Shown piece by piece: positions 47,321 to 58,212 of a stretch of 64,000 bases of DNA. The DNA is from an uncultured Desulfosoma sp. (GTDB taxonomy: Bacteria; Desulfobacterota; Syntrophobacteria; Syntrophobacterales; DSM-9756): the NCBI GenBank assembly GCA_937960435.1, contig CALGPN010000037.1:1-64000 (forward strand), given 5' to 3'. How positions within the stretch are numbered: position 1 is the first letter of the stretch; every line of letters starts with the position of its first letter. The notes beneath the pieces are model-generated. The model saw only the letters and a program-made list of their open reading frames with translations. It was not told the DNA's origin and ran no database searches. The position numbers were made by a program, and so were the translations under genes.

Positions 47321-48259
47321 ATGAGAAAAGGCTTTCCGGTGAAGGCGATTGCGGCGGTTTTGCTCGGGATGCTGATGGGGATCGAAGGCGCCCAGGCGGC
47401 AGATCCTTTTTTCGGCGTGCGGAAACTCTTGGAAGCCGAAGGCTATCCATCGAAACCCTTGGAGACGGTCTTTTCCAGCCTAGGGTCGCCTGTTTACAGC
47501 AACGTGGCGCTGTCCATGAAAATTCGTGAAAGTGCTCTCAACTACAACGCTTTTCTTGAACCTCCGGTCTTGGCTCAAGCGGAAGATTTTTGGAAGGCCC
47601 ATGAAGAAGCTCTTCGCCGCGCCGGGACGTTGTATGGGGTGGACCCTTCGGTCATCGTGGCCGTCCTCCTGGTGGAAACCCGTCTGGGCCAAAACACCGG
47701 GTCCCATCCTGTGGCGGCGACTCTCGCCACCTTCGCTCTGATGCTCGACCCGGCAGAGCGCGATCGCGTCTGGCGGATGCTCTCGGAAAGCGACCGGGCC
47801 CGATGGACTCGGAGCCGTTTCGACGCCAAGCTGGAACAGAGGGCGTCTTGGGCCTTAAAGGAATTGCGGGCGCTTCTCACGCTGGTGGAAAAGGGCTACA
47901 CGGATGCGGCACAATGGCGCGGATCTTACATGGCCGCGGTGGGCTGGCCCCAGTTTCTCCCTTCCAGCCTTCTCCACTACGGGGCGGACGGCGACGGCGA
48001 CGGGTTCGTGGATCTCTATTGCCCGGCCGACGCCTTTGCCAGCATCGCACGCTACCTCAAATTGAACGGATGGGAAAACGACGCCCCATGGGAACAGCAG
48101 GAAAAGGTCATCCTTCGGTACAACAACAGCCGACCTTACGCGGAAACCATCCTGGAAGCCGCCCGCCGACTGCGGGAATCTAGGGCGTCCGCCCGTGGCC
48201 CGGCGTCGGACAACGTTCCCATGACGGAGGCGCCGGCGGCGCCAAAAACTTCATCTTAG
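47321..48259 (+). CDS. MltB-like lytic murein transglycosylase
   Basis: SVIVAVLLVETRLGQNTG, GSYMAAVGWPQFLPSSLLHYGADGDGDGFVDLY. Confidence 0.88.
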   Translation: MRKGFPVKAIAAVLLGMLMGIEGAQAADPFFGVRKLLEAEGYPSKPLETVFSSLGSPVYSNVALSMKIRESALNYNAFLEPPVLAQAEDFWKAHEEALRRAGTLYGVDPSVIVAVLLVETRLGQNTGSHPVAATLATFALMLDPAERDRVWRMLSESDRARWTRSRFDAKLEQRASWALKELRALLTLVEKGYTDAAQWRGSYMAAVGWPQFLPSSLLHYGADGDGDGFVDLYCPADAFASIARYLKLNGWENDAPWEQQEKVILRYNNSRPYAETILEAARRLRESRASARGPASDNVPMTEAPAAPKTSS

Positions 48260-48750
48260 GCGCCGCGCAAGCGCTCGATGAGTTTCTTTTCCACCACGTC
48301 GGGCACCAAGCCCTTGACATCCCCGCCGGAAACCACCACTTCTTTGATAATCCGGGAACTGATATAGATCCACCGCATGCCGGTCATGAGATAGAGCGTT
48401 TCGATATTGTTGTTGAGCTTTCGGTTCATGAGAGCCATTTGGAATTCGTACTCGAAATCACTCACGGCCCGAAGCCCCCTGAGGATAGCCCGGGCTCCTA
48501 CGCGATCGACGTAATTGACCAAGAGGCCGTCGAAAGTGTCCACGTCGATGCGGCCCGCCAGCGGATGCCCCACCAAAGAGCCACGAATCATGTCCATCCG
48601 CTCTTCCAGGGAAAACAAAGGGTTTTTGGCGGGATTGCTGGCGACGGCAATGATCACGCGATCGAAGATTTTTAATGCCCGCTCGAGAAGATCCAGATGC
48701 CCGTTGGTGATGGGATCGAAAGAACCTGGATAGACGGCCAGCTTGTCCAT
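48256..48750 (-). CDS. coaD: Phosphopantetheine adenylyltransferase
   Basis: MDKLAVYPGSFDPITNGHLDLLERAL, YVDRVGARAILRGLRAVSDFEYEFQMALMN. Confidence 0.95.
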   Translation of the reverse strand: MDKLAVYPGSFDPITNGHLDLLERALKIFDRVIIAVASNPAKNPLFSLEERMDMIRGSLVGHPLAGRIDVDTFDGLLVNYVDRVGARAILRGLRAVSDFEYEFQMALMNRKLNNNIETLYLMTGMRWIYISSRIIKEVVVSGGDVKGLVPDVVEKKLIERLRGA

Positions 48751-48855
48751 GCCCCCTCCTCGACGTTTTGAGACGTTCAGTCTTCCACTTCCCCTGCCGA
48801 CCCCAAAAGAAGGGAGGAACATAGCGCCTCGGTTTGCGAAAGTCAAAGAATAGGG

Positions 48856-49170
48856 CTATGCGGCGGTTTCTTTTTCCTCAGACGCCACCGTCAGGGTCAA
48901 AGATCGGGCCTCCGTGATCCGCACCTGATCTCCAGGGGCAAGGCTCGAAGAACCGGACGCTTTCCACCTCTCCCCATCCACCATGACCGTTCCGGTCCTC
49001 CCGTCCCAATCCATCACGCGCGCTCGCCTGCCCACAAGGGCCTCAAGGCCCGTTCGAGGCGGACGGTCACGCATTTTCCAGCGAAAAAGCACGGGAAAGA
49101 TCACATGCTCACACACTTCGAAAGCTACAACGGCACAAACGATTCCTGCGAAGAGCTTTTCCACATCCAT
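48856..49170 (-). CDS. NfeD-like C-terminal domain membrane protein
   Basis: TM segment followed by GRRARVMDWDGRTGTVMVDGERWKASG. Confidence 0.7.
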   Translation of the reverse strand: MDVEKLFAGIVCAVVAFEVCEHVIFPVLFRWKMRDRPPRTGLEALVGRRARVMDWDGRTGTVMVDGERWKASGSSSLAPGDQVRITEARSLTLTVASEEKETAA

Positions 49171-49209
49171 GGGCGGGTGTCGGATCTCAGGGCCGACTTC
49201 GGAGCATCT

Positions 49210-49863
49210 TCAATCCAGGTATTGATGCCCGAGAAACAATAGGCCGAAAACCGCGGCCACAAGAATCGCGTTCGTGTGCACCCACCGAACCGAACGGAGC
49301 AAAGGCTTGGGAATGAGGCCAAATTTCATCGAGAGCCCCATGAGGCCCACAAGGAAGATCAGAAACAGGGCCCACTCGGGAAGGCTTGTGGATCGGCACC
49401 ATGAAAGCTTGAGGTGGATCAAAGCCGTCAGGATGGCCATGGAATTGAGGATGTAGTGAAAGGGCATGAGATCCTTTCTGAACCAAGCGTACCATTCGAC
49501 CGCCTTTTTCTTGACCCCGCCGGCTGCCCTTCGCAGGGCAAAGCGCCGAAGAATCACCGTTCCGGCAACGGGAATGTTTCCCACGGCGAAGAGCCACGCG
49601 GCGGCCTGCCCCGTCGCTTCGTTGCCGTGATCTCCCCGGCCCGCGCGGCCCTGCCCTTCGGAGATGTGCTCAGCGAGATCCCCGAGGATTCCATGTTTCG
49701 AACTCTTGCGGTGATCCGCATGGGCCACGGAAAAGCTGTTGAGCGCCACCACAAGGCCCACAATTAGGGCCCATATCCACGGCCTACGGCCCATGGCCAC
49801 CTCCTCTTCCCGGGGGGTTCCCATGAATTCAGCCTGTTCCACCGATGAATCCGAAAGGGACAC
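49210..49863 (-). CDS. Hypothetical multi-pass membrane protein
   Basis: Signal/TM then 3-4 TM helices; start may be 49794. Confidence 0.55.
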   Translation of the reverse strand: MSLSDSSVEQAEFMGTPREEEVAMGRRPWIWALIVGLVVALNSFSVAHADHRKSSKHGILGDLAEHISEGQGRAGRGDHGNEATGQAAAWLFAVGNIPVAGTVILRRFALRRAAGGVKKKAVEWYAWFRKDLMPFHYILNSMAILTALIHLKLSWCRSTSLPEWALFLIFLVGLMGLSMKFGLIPKPLLRSVRWVHTNAILVAAVFGLLFLGHQYLD

Positions 49864-49881
49864 CAGGCAAACAAATCGATA

Positions 49882-50745
49882 CTATGCCTGGGACGGCGGG
49901 ATAAAAAGAATCGGCAGTGTGACATTTCGGGCCACATGAAACGCTACACTTCCCATGAGAATCGCTCCGAAAAATCCTCTTCCCTGTGTGCCCATGACCA
50001 GAATGGAATAATCGCCCCTCCGGGCCAGCTGCACGATTTCCTGCTTGGGGGCGCCGTAGAGCAAATCGATGGTCACGTCCGCCGCGCCCAATTCCCTCAG
50101 TCGGTTCTCCAATCGCTTCAAACGCTCCATGTCGATGCGACGGCTTTCATCCTGATCGGTTGCGACGTTCGTCCGGTCCTGGACGTGGCACAAAGTCACC
50201 CTCTTCCCGCCCCTTTTCACTATTTCCTCCACATAGCGGAAAGCGCGCTCGGCTGTGTCGGAAAAATCCGTCGGGTACAAAACGTGCCTTCTTGGATCGC
50301 ATTCGATTTCCTCACAAGCGGTTTGTCCCTGTTCCTGAATCGGTTTGATATGGAGCAGAAGGACGGGAAGGGTCGACGATTGGAGGACCGCGTTGGCCGT
50401 TCCGCCGAGGAAGAACTCGGCCCAGAGGCTTCTCCCTTGAGACCCGAGCACGATCAGGGAACATCCGTTGTCGGCGGCCTGGCGAATAATTTCGATGTGG
50501 GGCAGTCCCAAATTCATTTTGGCTTCCACCCGCAGTCCTTGATTCTCGAGAAGCTTGGCTTGTCTCTCGAACGATTCCCTCGACAAATCCATGAGCTGGG
50601 GACCGAGCGTTCCGACATTTCGGATATTCAGACAATGGAGTAAGATTGCTTCCTCCGCCCCCAAGGCTTTCAAGGCGCCGATCGTGCACACCACTCTTTC
50701 GGAAGCTTGGCTGAGATCCGTGGCCACAAGCAGTTTTCGGAACAT
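49882..50745 (-). CDS. Two-domain universal stress protein (UspA family)
   Basis: Two Usp repeats: MFRKLLVATDLSQAS...LIVLGSQGRS and HVLYPTDFSDTAERAF...ILVMGTQGRGFFGAILMGSVA. Confidence 0.92.
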   Translation of the reverse strand: MFRKLLVATDLSQASERVVCTIGALKALGAEEAILLHCLNIRNVGTLGPQLMDLSRESFERQAKLLENQGLRVEAKMNLGLPHIEIIRQAADNGCSLIVLGSQGRSLWAEFFLGGTANAVLQSSTLPVLLLHIKPIQEQGQTACEEIECDPRRHVLYPTDFSDTAERAFRYVEEIVKRGGKRVTLCHVQDRTNVATDQDESRRIDMERLKRLENRLRELGAADVTIDLLYGAPKQEIVQLARRGDYSILVMGTQGRGFFGAILMGSVAFHVARNVTLPILFIPPSQA

Positions 50746-50780
50746 GGCTTTTCCCTCCTCCATTTGCAGGGCCTAGGCGT

Positions 50781-51146
50781 TCATGGCGATTCTTTCCCAA
50801 TGGGCTCTGTGGCTTGCGATCTTTTCCCATCCACGCGCATCGTGGTCAATTGCGCTGCATCCCGACGCATCTGAGGATCCTCGGCCACCTCCTCGGTGAT
50901 CCAGTTGAGGAGCTTCGGGGGAAATTCCTCCGAAAGTCGGTAATAGACCCAACGGCCTTCCTTGCGAGCCTTGACCAGGTGCGCTTTTTTAAGCACATCC
51001 ATGTGTCTTGAGACCGTGCCCATGGCGAGGCCGAGCATTTCCGCGATGTCGCACACGCACAGCTCCCCGGAACTTCTGAGCGCCAGAAGCGTTCGCAGCC
51101 GGTTCGGATCCGAAACGGCCTTGAAAATTCCGATAAGGCGTTCCAT
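50781..51146 (-). CDS. ArsR-family transcriptional repressor
   Basis: FKAVSDPNRLRTLLALRSSGELCVCDIAEMLGLAMGTVSRHMDVLKKAHLV. Confidence 0.9.
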   Translation of the reverse strand: MERLIGIFKAVSDPNRLRTLLALRSSGELCVCDIAEMLGLAMGTVSRHMDVLKKAHLVKARKEGRWVYYRLSEEFPPKLLNWITEEVAEDPQMRRDAAQLTTMRVDGKRSQATEPIGKESP

Positions 51147-51169
51147 GCGGGCCTCTCATTGTTATTTAG

Positions 51170-51186
51170 CTAATCATAGAAATTAG
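51170..51186. promoter_or_regulatory. Candidate ArsR-type operator upstream of the second arsR-like gene
   Basis: CTAAT-catagaa-ATTAG inverted repeat just upstream of the start codon. Confidence 0.4.
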
Positions 51187-51288
51187 AACACGGCCTCGGG
51201 GCCCCGTCAATCGGGAAAAGGGCATTCTAAAAAACCGAGCCATCCCAGGATCCACCCAGTGAGAACAGAGCGAGGGCCGTTAAGGGCT

Positions 51289-51849
51289 TCAGGAGGGGTC
51301 GCTCACGCGCCGAAAGAAAGTGACGCCCACCGTGCCGTAGCGACGCCGATCCTCTGCTTTCCAGGGAGGCAAAAAGTCCGCAATGGAGTCCTGTTCGTGG
51401 TGTTCGGCGATGACGAGAGCGCCCGTGTCGGCGACGGGATCCAGGATCTCCAAGGTTTTGTCGATCCACCCTTTGCCGTAGGGAGGGTCCATGAAGATGA
51501 GGTCGAACAGGCGGTTTTGGGAGGCGAGACGGGAGACGGCGGCGGAGGCGCTCATGGCCAGGATTTCCCCCTCCCGAGGGCGGACGCCGCACCGCTCCAA
51601 ATTGGCGCGTATCAAGACCACCGATGATCGCTGGTGATCGACGAAGACGGCATGAGCCGCTCCCCGGCTGAGGGCTTCCAGACCCATGGCCCCTGTTCCG
51701 GCGAAGAGATCCAGGACGCGGCTTCCCACAACCCTTTCCCCAAGAATGCTGAAGACGGCTTCTCGCACCCGATCCGCCGTCGGCCGGACGGCCGCCGACT
51801 TCGGGGCCGCCAGGTTCCTTCCACGAAAACGTCCCGCGATGATCCGCAC
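51289..51849 (-). CDS. rsmD: 16S rRNA (guanine966-N2)-methyltransferase
   Basis: VRIIAGRFRGRNL, RPTADRVREAVFSIL, DLFAGTGAMGLEALSRGA, FMDPPYGKG. Confidence 0.93.
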   Translation of the reverse strand: MRIIAGRFRGRNLAAPKSAAVRPTADRVREAVFSILGERVVGSRVLDLFAGTGAMGLEALSRGAAHAVFVDHQRSSVVLIRANLERCGVRPREGEILAMSASAAVSRLASQNRLFDLIFMDPPYGKGWIDKTLEILDPVADTGALVIAEHHEQDSIADFLPPWKAEDRRRYGTVGVTFFRRVSDPS

Positions 51850-52001
51850 GAAAGCTCCCACAAAATTTCGGGGGGCACACAGGTCCGCCCCGACAGGTGC
51901 CCTGCGACCCACCGGCATACCCCGGGAAAAACACCTTACGGCGTGCGACGCGACCGGAGTTCTCCTCAGGTGTGCGTCCGCCCCCCGTAAAAGCCCGCAG
52001 A

Positions 52002-52023
52002 GGCGCACCGGTGTAGGTGCGCC
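52002..52023. repeat. Perfect 8-bp-arm hairpin GGCGCACC-ggtgta-GGTGCGCC
   Basis: Inverted repeat just 3' of asd on the minus strand. Confidence 0.8.
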
Positions 52024-52044
52024 CGAATGGCCGCGATCTTAAAA

Positions 52045-53073
52045 TCAGGGAACCCGCAGGAGGTCTTCCCGCATCAAGATTTCTGCAATCTGGACGGCGT
52101 TGGTGGCGGCGCCTTTGCGAATATTGTCGGCCACAACCCACATCACGAGGCCGTATTCCACGGAAATGTCTTTACGGATGCGGCCGACGAAGGTTTCGTC
52201 CCGCCCGGCTGCATCCATCGGCATGGGATAGCGGTTCAAACTCGGTTCGTCCACCACCACAACCCCTTCCGCCTTCCGGAGCAGCGCTCGGGCTTCTTCC
52301 ACGCTCAAGGGGCGATGCGTTTCCACGGCCACGGATTCGCTGTGGCCGTAATAGACCGGCACCCGGACGGTGGTGGCGCACACCTGAATGGTCGGGTCTT
52401 CAAAGATCTTTCGAGTCTCGTTGACCATCTTCATTTCTTCTTCGGTGTAACCCGTATCCAGAAACGCTCCGATATGCGGCAGGCAATTGAAAGCGATCTG
52501 ATGCGGATAGACGGCTCGCGGCACAGGCCGGGCCTGGACGATGGCCTGCACCTGGGCTTCCAGCTCGAAGACGGCCTTTTGCCCCGTCCCGGAAACGGCC
52601 TGGAACGTCGTAACCACGATCCGTTTGATTTTCGCCGCATCCTGGATGGGCTTGAGAGCCACCACCATCTGGATCGTCGAGCAGTTGGGATTGGCGATGA
52701 TCCCCTTATGGGTGCGGACCGCATGGGGATTGACTTCCGGGACGACGAGGGGCACCTCAGGATCCATCCGAAACGCGCTGGAATTGTCCACCACGACGCA
52801 GCCCGCCTGTGCCGCAAGGGGCGCAAAGCGGCGGCTGACGCCGGCGCCCGCCGAAAACAAAGCCAATTGGACGCCGTCGAAGGACCGCTCGGTGAGTTCC
52901 TCCACCGTGATCATCTTGTCCTGAAAAGAGACCTTTTTCCCTGCCGATCGGGCCGAGGCGAGGGCCTTGAGGGAAACCACGGGGAAACGACGCTCTTCCA
53001 ACACCTTGATCATCATGGTGCCCACGGCTCCCGTGGCACCGACCACAGCGACGCGATAACCCTTTTCAGCCAT
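52045..53073 (-). CDS. asd: Aspartate-semialdehyde dehydrogenase
   Basis: VAVVGATGAVGTMMIKVLEERRFP, IANPNCSTIQMVVALKPI. Confidence 0.95.
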   Translation of the reverse strand: MAEKGYRVAVVGATGAVGTMMIKVLEERRFPVVSLKALASARSAGKKVSFQDKMITVEELTERSFDGVQLALFSAGAGVSRRFAPLAAQAGCVVVDNSSAFRMDPEVPLVVPEVNPHAVRTHKGIIANPNCSTIQMVVALKPIQDAAKIKRIVVTTFQAVSGTGQKAVFELEAQVQAIVQARPVPRAVYPHQIAFNCLPHIGAFLDTGYTEEEMKMVNETRKIFEDPTIQVCATTVRVPVYYGHSESVAVETHRPLSVEEARALLRKAEGVVVVDEPSLNRYPMPMDAAGRDETFVGRIRKDISVEYGLVMWVVADNIRKGAATNAVQIAEILMREDLLRVP

Positions 53074-53080
53074 TGTTGCT

Positions 53081-53629
53081 TCAGCTCCTCGATTCCCAGA
53101 GGTGACGTTTCTTCACATAGCCCATGAGGCCCCCGGATTGCAGCAGCTCGATCATGAAAGGCGGCACGGGCGCCGCCTGGTAGGATCTTCCCCGGGTGAC
53201 GTTGTGGATCTCCCCCGTTTCCAAGCACACGGAAAACGTGTCCCCTTGGCCGGCTTCCCGAACAGCCTCCGGGCATTCCAAAATGGGAAGACCCATATTG
53301 AAGGCGTTCCGATAAAAGATTCGGGCGAAGCTCACGGCAATCACACAGGAAACCCCTGCGGCCTTAATGGCGATGGGCGCATGTTCTCGGGACGATCCGC
53401 AGCCGAAGTTTTTGCCCGCCACGAGGATGTCTCCCGGCCGCACCTTGCCGGGGAACTCGGGGTCCGCGTCTTCCATGCAGTGTTTGGCCAGTTCCTGAGG
53501 ATCGGACGTGTTCAAGTACCGCGCGGGGATGATGGCGTCGGTGTCCACATCGTCACCGAAAATCCATATGGACCCTGTGAATTGGTTCGCGCCGTCGCCG
53601 CAAGGGCGTCTCGCCGTTGGTCCTGTCAT
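53081..53629 (-). CDS. leuD: 3-isopropylmalate dehydratase small subunit
   Basis: [39 protein letters not shown]. Confidence 0.93.
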   Translation of the reverse strand: MTGPTARRPCGDGANQFTGSIWIFGDDVDTDAIIPARYLNTSDPQELAKHCMEDADPEFPGKVRPGDILVAGKNFGCGSSREHAPIAIKAAGVSCVIAVSFARIFYRNAFNMGLPILECPEAVREAGQGDTFSVCLETGEIHNVTRGRSYQAAPVPPFMIELLQSGGLMGYVKKRHLWESRS

Positions 53630-53743
53630 TTTCCCCCTCTTTCTCGTCTGTCCTTCTCAATAGGATAAAGCCCCCCCGAGCGCTCTTTCCCCCCAGAGTG
53701 AAGAAAGGCCGCGTGGTAGGGCTCACCGTTTGTGATCCGCTTC

Positions 53744-55006
53744 CTAACGCACCTCATCCGGATGGGCGATACGCCCCAGGACGGCCGAAGCCGCTGCCAC
53801 GGCCGGAGAGCTCAGGTAAACCTCACTCTCCGGATGGCCCATACGGCCCACAAAGTTTCGGTTCGTCGTCGCCACAGCCCGTTCCCCGGCGGCCAGGATG
53901 CCCATATGCCCGCCCAGACACGGCCCGCACGTGGGGGTGCTCACCGCCGCTTCCGCATCGAGGAAAATCTGAAGGAGCCCTTCGTCCAGGGCGTCCCGAT
54001 AAATCTTTTGGGTAGCCGGGATGACGAGGCAGCGCACGGACGAATGGACCTTGCGGCCTTTGAGCACGGCGGCGGCTTCCCGCAGGTCTTCCAGCCTGCC
54101 GTTGGTGCAACTGCCGATAACCACCTGGTCGATGGGGATCTCGGGCAGATCGGTCACCGGCTTCACGTTTTCCGGCAGATGCGGCAGCGCCACCATGGGA
54201 TCCAAGGTGGAAACATCCCATTCATGAATGGTTTCGTAGCGCGCGTCGGCATCGGAAGCGTAAAAGGTGTAAGGCCTTTGGGCGCGGCCCTCGATGTACT
54301 GCCGGGTGATCTCGTCCGGGGCGAAGAGCCCCACCTTCGCCCCCGCTTCGATGGCCATGTTGGCCATGGTCATGCGATGGCTCATGGGAAGGTTTTCGAT
54401 TACCGGCCCAGTGAATTCCATGGCCATGTAGCGCGCGCCGTCCACGCCGATTTGCCCGATGGTATACAGGATCAGGTCTTTGCCGCCCACCCACGGCTTC
54501 AGCCGCCCATGGTAAACGAACTTCATGCTGGCCGGCACCTTGAACCACGTGGTGCCCGTGATCATGGCCGCTGCCAGATCAGTGCTCCCGACCCCGGTGG
54601 CGAAAGCCCCTAAGGCCCCGTAGGTGCATGTGTGGCTGTCCGCCCCGATGACCACGTCTCCCGGAAGCACCAGGCCCAGCTCGGGAAGCAGGGCATGCTC
54701 CACGCCCATGCGGCCGACTTCGAAGTAATGGGCAATGCCGAATTCGCGCGCAAAATCCCGAAGGATCTTCACCTGCATCGCCGAGGCGATGTCTTTGTTG
54801 GGCGTGAAGTGGTCGGGAATCAGGGCCACCCGCTGCGGATCGAAAACCTTTCGGGCTCCCGATTCGCGGAAGGCTTTAATGGCGATAGGGGCCGTAATGT
54901 CGTTTCCGAAACAGAAATCCACGCGCACTTCCAGCAGCTCACCGGGATGGACGTTCCCACGGTCCGTATGCGCCGCCAGGATCTTTTCCGCAAGAGTCAT
55001 GGGCAT
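53744..55006 (-). CDS. leuC: 3-isopropylmalate dehydratase large subunit
   Basis: [46 protein letters not shown]. Confidence 0.93.
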   Translation of the reverse strand: MPMTLAEKILAAHTDRGNVHPGELLEVRVDFCFGNDITAPIAIKAFRESGARKVFDPQRVALIPDHFTPNKDIASAMQVKILRDFAREFGIAHYFEVGRMGVEHALLPELGLVLPGDVVIGADSHTCTYGALGAFATGVGSTDLAAAMITGTTWFKVPASMKFVYHGRLKPWVGGKDLILYTIGQIGVDGARYMAMEFTGPVIENLPMSHRMTMANMAIEAGAKVGLFAPDEITRQYIEGRAQRPYTFYASDADARYETIHEWDVSTLDPMVALPHLPENVKPVTDLPEIPIDQVVIGSCTNGRLEDLREAAAVLKGRKVHSSVRCLVIPATQKIYRDALDEGLLQIFLDAEAAVSTPTCGPCLGGHMGILAAGERAVATTNRNFVGRMGHPESEVYLSSPAVAAASAVLGRIAHPDEVR

Positions 55007-55029
55007 GGAACGTTCCTTCCGCTCGAGGT

Positions 55030-55866
55030 TCAGCTTGCCGAGGATCCGTTTTCCCTGGGGATTTCGCACGTTTTCGATCCGTTTTCCGCCACCTTGGGGC
55101 GCCTCACCGCTCGCACGACATAGCGCACCGGCCCGGAAAGGACGTAAAGGGTGAAGATGATGAAGAGCATCACCGAGGGTTTAGCCGCCACGACGGTCAC
55201 CAGGAGCACCAGCACAAAAAGGACGGGAAGGGGCCTTCCCTTCACCACTTCCAATTCTTTGAAACTGTCGAAGGGAATGCTGCTCACCATCAGGAAACCC
55301 AAAACATACGTCATGAGCAAAAAGACCACATGGGCAGGACTGAAATCCGGCCCTTTGACTTTCAAAAGAAATAGTACGGTGGTGGCCACCATGCAGGCCG
55401 CCCCGGGGATAGGCAACCCCGTGAAATACTTCTTGCTGCCCGTCCCCGTCTGCACGTTGAAACGAGCAAGCCGCAACGCGCCGCAGGCGACAAAGAGAAA
55501 GCCAGCCAGCCAGCCCAAACGGCCGAAGGGTTTCAGCGCCCACAGGTAAATGAGCAATCCAGGGCCGACGCCGAAAGCCACCAAATCCGCCAGTGAGTCG
55601 TATTCGACCCCGAAGCGGCTTGTCCCCTTTGTCCAACGCGCCACTTTGCCGTCTAGGATGTCGAACACACACGAGATGAGGATGGCGATGGCGGCCTTGT
55701 CGTAATGGCCGTTGATGCTGCTGACGATGCCGTAGAACCCGGAGAACAAATTGGCCGTGGTGAAAAGGTTCGGGATCACGTAGGTCACCGGTCCGGCCTG
55801 GCCGTCTTCGGACCATCGCTTCTTTTTCCGCCGCTTGGAATAAAACCGATTTACGGGATTCGACAT
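55030..55866 (-). CDS. pssA: CDP-diacylglycerol--serine O-phosphatidyltransferase
   Basis: [34 protein letters not shown] (CDP-alcohol phosphotransferase motif). Confidence 0.92.
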   Translation of the reverse strand: MSNPVNRFYSKRRKKKRWSEDGQAGPVTYVIPNLFTTANLFSGFYGIVSSINGHYDKAAIAILISCVFDILDGKVARWTKGTSRFGVEYDSLADLVAFGVGPGLLIYLWALKPFGRLGWLAGFLFVACGALRLARFNVQTGTGSKKYFTGLPIPGAACMVATTVLFLLKVKGPDFSPAHVVFLLMTYVLGFLMVSSIPFDSFKELEVVKGRPLPVLFVLVLLVTVVAAKPSVMLFIIFTLYVLSGPVRYVVRAVRRPKVAENGSKTCEIPRENGSSAS

Positions 55867-56531
55867 AGGATCGTCTCCCCGGCAAAGACCTTCTGACCTT
55901 TGCGGACCAGGACTTCGCCTGCTGAAGGAATATAGACATCGAGTCGGGAACCGAATCGGATCATGCCGAAACGCTCCCCCTGCCGGAGGTCGTCCCCGAC
56001 TTTAGGCCAAAACACGATGCGGCGCGCGATGAGCCCCGCCACTTGGGTGACCACCACGAACGACCCGGAGCCGGTCTCGAAATGAACCCAGTTCTGTTCG
56101 TTTTCCAGCCCGGCTTTATCTTTGTCCGCCGGGAGGAAGCTCCCTTTTTGGTAAAAGACGTCCACCACACGCCCGTCCACCGGCGCCCGGTTCACATGGA
56201 CATCGAAAACGTTCATGAAAATGCTGATCTTCCAGCATGACCGGTGCGTGAACCGGGGTTCCACCGTCCTTTCCACAACGATTACCCGGCCGTCGGCCGG
56301 AGACACCACATCGCCGGGCCGGGCATTGGACCATCGGACGGGATCGCGAAAGAAATGGACCATGAGGACCGTCACGGCAGCGAGGACCACCGAAGGGACG
56401 GCCCATCCCAAAACCGCCGCCGTCATCGTCAGAAAGACCCCCATGAGCACATAGGGGAGGCCTTCCGCAATGAAGGGGACGTGGTTTCGTAAGCGCCGAA
56501 AATCCGACTGTTTCGAAGACTCGTCCATCAA
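55851..56531 (-). CDS. psd: Phosphatidylserine decarboxylase proenzyme (short type)
   Basis: VVSPADGRVIVVE, DVHVNRAPVDGRV, MIRFGSRLDVYIP (GS cleavage site). Confidence 0.92.
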   Translation of the reverse strand: MMDESSKQSDFRRLRNHVPFIAEGLPYVLMGVFLTMTAAVLGWAVPSVVLAAVTVLMVHFFRDPVRWSNARPGDVVSPADGRVIVVERTVEPRFTHRSCWKISIFMNVFDVHVNRAPVDGRVVDVFYQKGSFLPADKDKAGLENEQNWVHFETGSGSFVVVTQVAGLIARRIVFWPKVGDDLRQGERFGMIRFGSRLDVYIPSAGEVLVRKGQKVFAGETILCRIP

Positions 56532-56681
56532 CGCCGACTTGTCCTCTCCCCGGTCTTTACTCTACCCTTTTCCCCATTCGAGGAAAACGCATCAAGAACC
56601 CCCAGGGTGCCCTTTCACTCCGTGGGGGGGAACACCGCCCCCTCCCCGTCCCGACTCAGACCGCGAAGCTTCAAAACCCGC

Positions 56682-57683
56682 CTAGGCGAACTCTTTGGCG
56701 TCCAAGAAAGGCATCATGGCGCGCAGCCGCTTGCCCACTTGTTCCACGAGATGGCCTCGTTCGCGCTGCCGGATCGCTCGAAACATGGGAGTTCCGGCCT
56801 GGTTTTCCAGGATCCATTCTCGGGCAAAAGCCCCCGTTTGGATTTCCTGCAAAATTTTCTTCATTTCCCGGCGGGTCTCTTCCGTGATGATCCGCTTGCC
56901 GCGCGTATAGTCGCCGTATTCGGCGGTATCACTGATGGAATAGCGCATGTACGACAAGCCGCCTTGATAGATGAGATCCACAATGAGTTTCAATTCGTGC
57001 ATGCATTCGAAGAAGGCGATTTCCGGCTGGTAGCCAGCTTCCACCAAAGTTTCGAACCCTGCTTTGATGAGTTCGGACACCCCGCCGCATAGGACAACCT
57101 GTTCCCCGAATAGATCCGTTTCCGTCTCTTCCTGAAACGTGGTTTCCATAACCCCGGCTCGGGTGGCGCCGATGCCGCGGGCGTAGGCGAGGGCCGTCTG
57201 GAGGGCGTGGCCGCTGGCATCTTGATGAATCGCCACCAAAGCCGGCACACCGGCTCCCCGCACGTATTCGCTGCGCACAAGATGCCCCGGCCCTTTGGGG
57301 GCCACCATGATCACGTCCACGTCTTTCGGGGGCACGATCTGACCGAAATGGATGTTGAATCCATGGGAAAAGAGAAGCGTCTTACCCCGGGTCATGAAGG
57401 GGGCCACATCCTCTCGATAGAGCCGCGCCTGGATGTGGTCCGGGACCAGCATTTGAACGACGTCGGCTTTTTCCGCCGCTTCCCGAGCGCTCACGGGCTG
57501 GAATCCGTCTTCCACCGCCCGATCGTAGTTGGCGGACCCCGGCCTTTGCCCGACAATGACCTGAATGCCGCTGTCGCGCAGATTCTGGGCCTGAGCGTGG
57601 CCCTGGCTGCCGTAGCCGATCACGGCCACTGTTTTTCCCTGAAGAAACTTCCCATCGGCATCCGCTTCATAAAAAATCCGCAT
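56682..57683 (-). CDS. ilvC: Ketol-acid reductoisomerase
   Basis: [43 protein letters not shown] 57683. Confidence 0.95.
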   Translation of the reverse strand: MRIFYEADADGKFLQGKTVAVIGYGSQGHAQAQNLRDSGIQVIVGQRPGSANYDRAVEDGFQPVSAREAAEKADVVQMLVPDHIQARLYREDVAPFMTRGKTLLFSHGFNIHFGQIVPPKDVDVIMVAPKGPGHLVRSEYVRGAGVPALVAIHQDASGHALQTALAYARGIGATRAGVMETTFQEETETDLFGEQVVLCGGVSELIKAGFETLVEAGYQPEIAFFECMHELKLIVDLIYQGGLSYMRYSISDTAEYGDYTRGKRIITEETRREMKKILQEIQTGAFAREWILENQAGTPMFRAIRQRERGHLVEQVGKRLRAMMPFLDAKEFA

Positions 57684-57705
57684 GGACTCTCCTCCTCGCA
57701 AGGGA

Positions 57706-58212
57706 TCAATGTTTTTTTGCACGCGCCAGGGCCGCTTTGCCCGTGCGGGCCACTTCGACAATGCCGATCTGGCCGAGAAGCTCCAAAATGGCCTGGATCT
57801 TTCCATCGTCCCCGGTCACTTCGATGGTGTAAAAGTGAGGGCTCACATCCACCACCTTGGCCCGGAAGATGTCGACAATGCGAAGGACTTCGGCCCGAGT
57901 GTGCTGTTCAGCGCGAACTTTGATCAGGGCCATTTCTCGTTCCACGAATTCCGTGTCGCGAAAGTCAAAGACTTTGATCACATTGACGAGTTTATTGAGT
58001 TGTTTGATGATCTGTTCCAGGATGTGCTGGTCTCCTGTGGTGACCAGAGTGATGCGCGACAGGCCCGGCTCGTTGGTCTCCGCCACCGTGAGGGATTCGA
58101 TGTTGAACCCGCGGCCGCTGAAAAGCCCCGCCACTCGAGACAGCACGCCCGGCTGGTTCTCCACCAGCACGCCGATGGTATGCTTCAGTCCGTTTGGTCT
58201 TGTCATGCTCAT
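57706..58212 (-). CDS. ilvN: Acetolactate synthase small subunit
   Basis: [47 protein letters not shown]. Confidence 0.93.
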   Translation of the reverse strand: MSMTRPNGLKHTIGVLVENQPGVLSRVAGLFSGRGFNIESLTVAETNEPGLSRITLVTTGDQHILEQIIKQLNKLVNVIKVFDFRDTEFVEREMALIKVRAEQHTRAEVLRIVDIFRAKVVDVSPHFYTIEVTGDDGKIQAILELLGQIGIVEVARTGKAALARAKKH

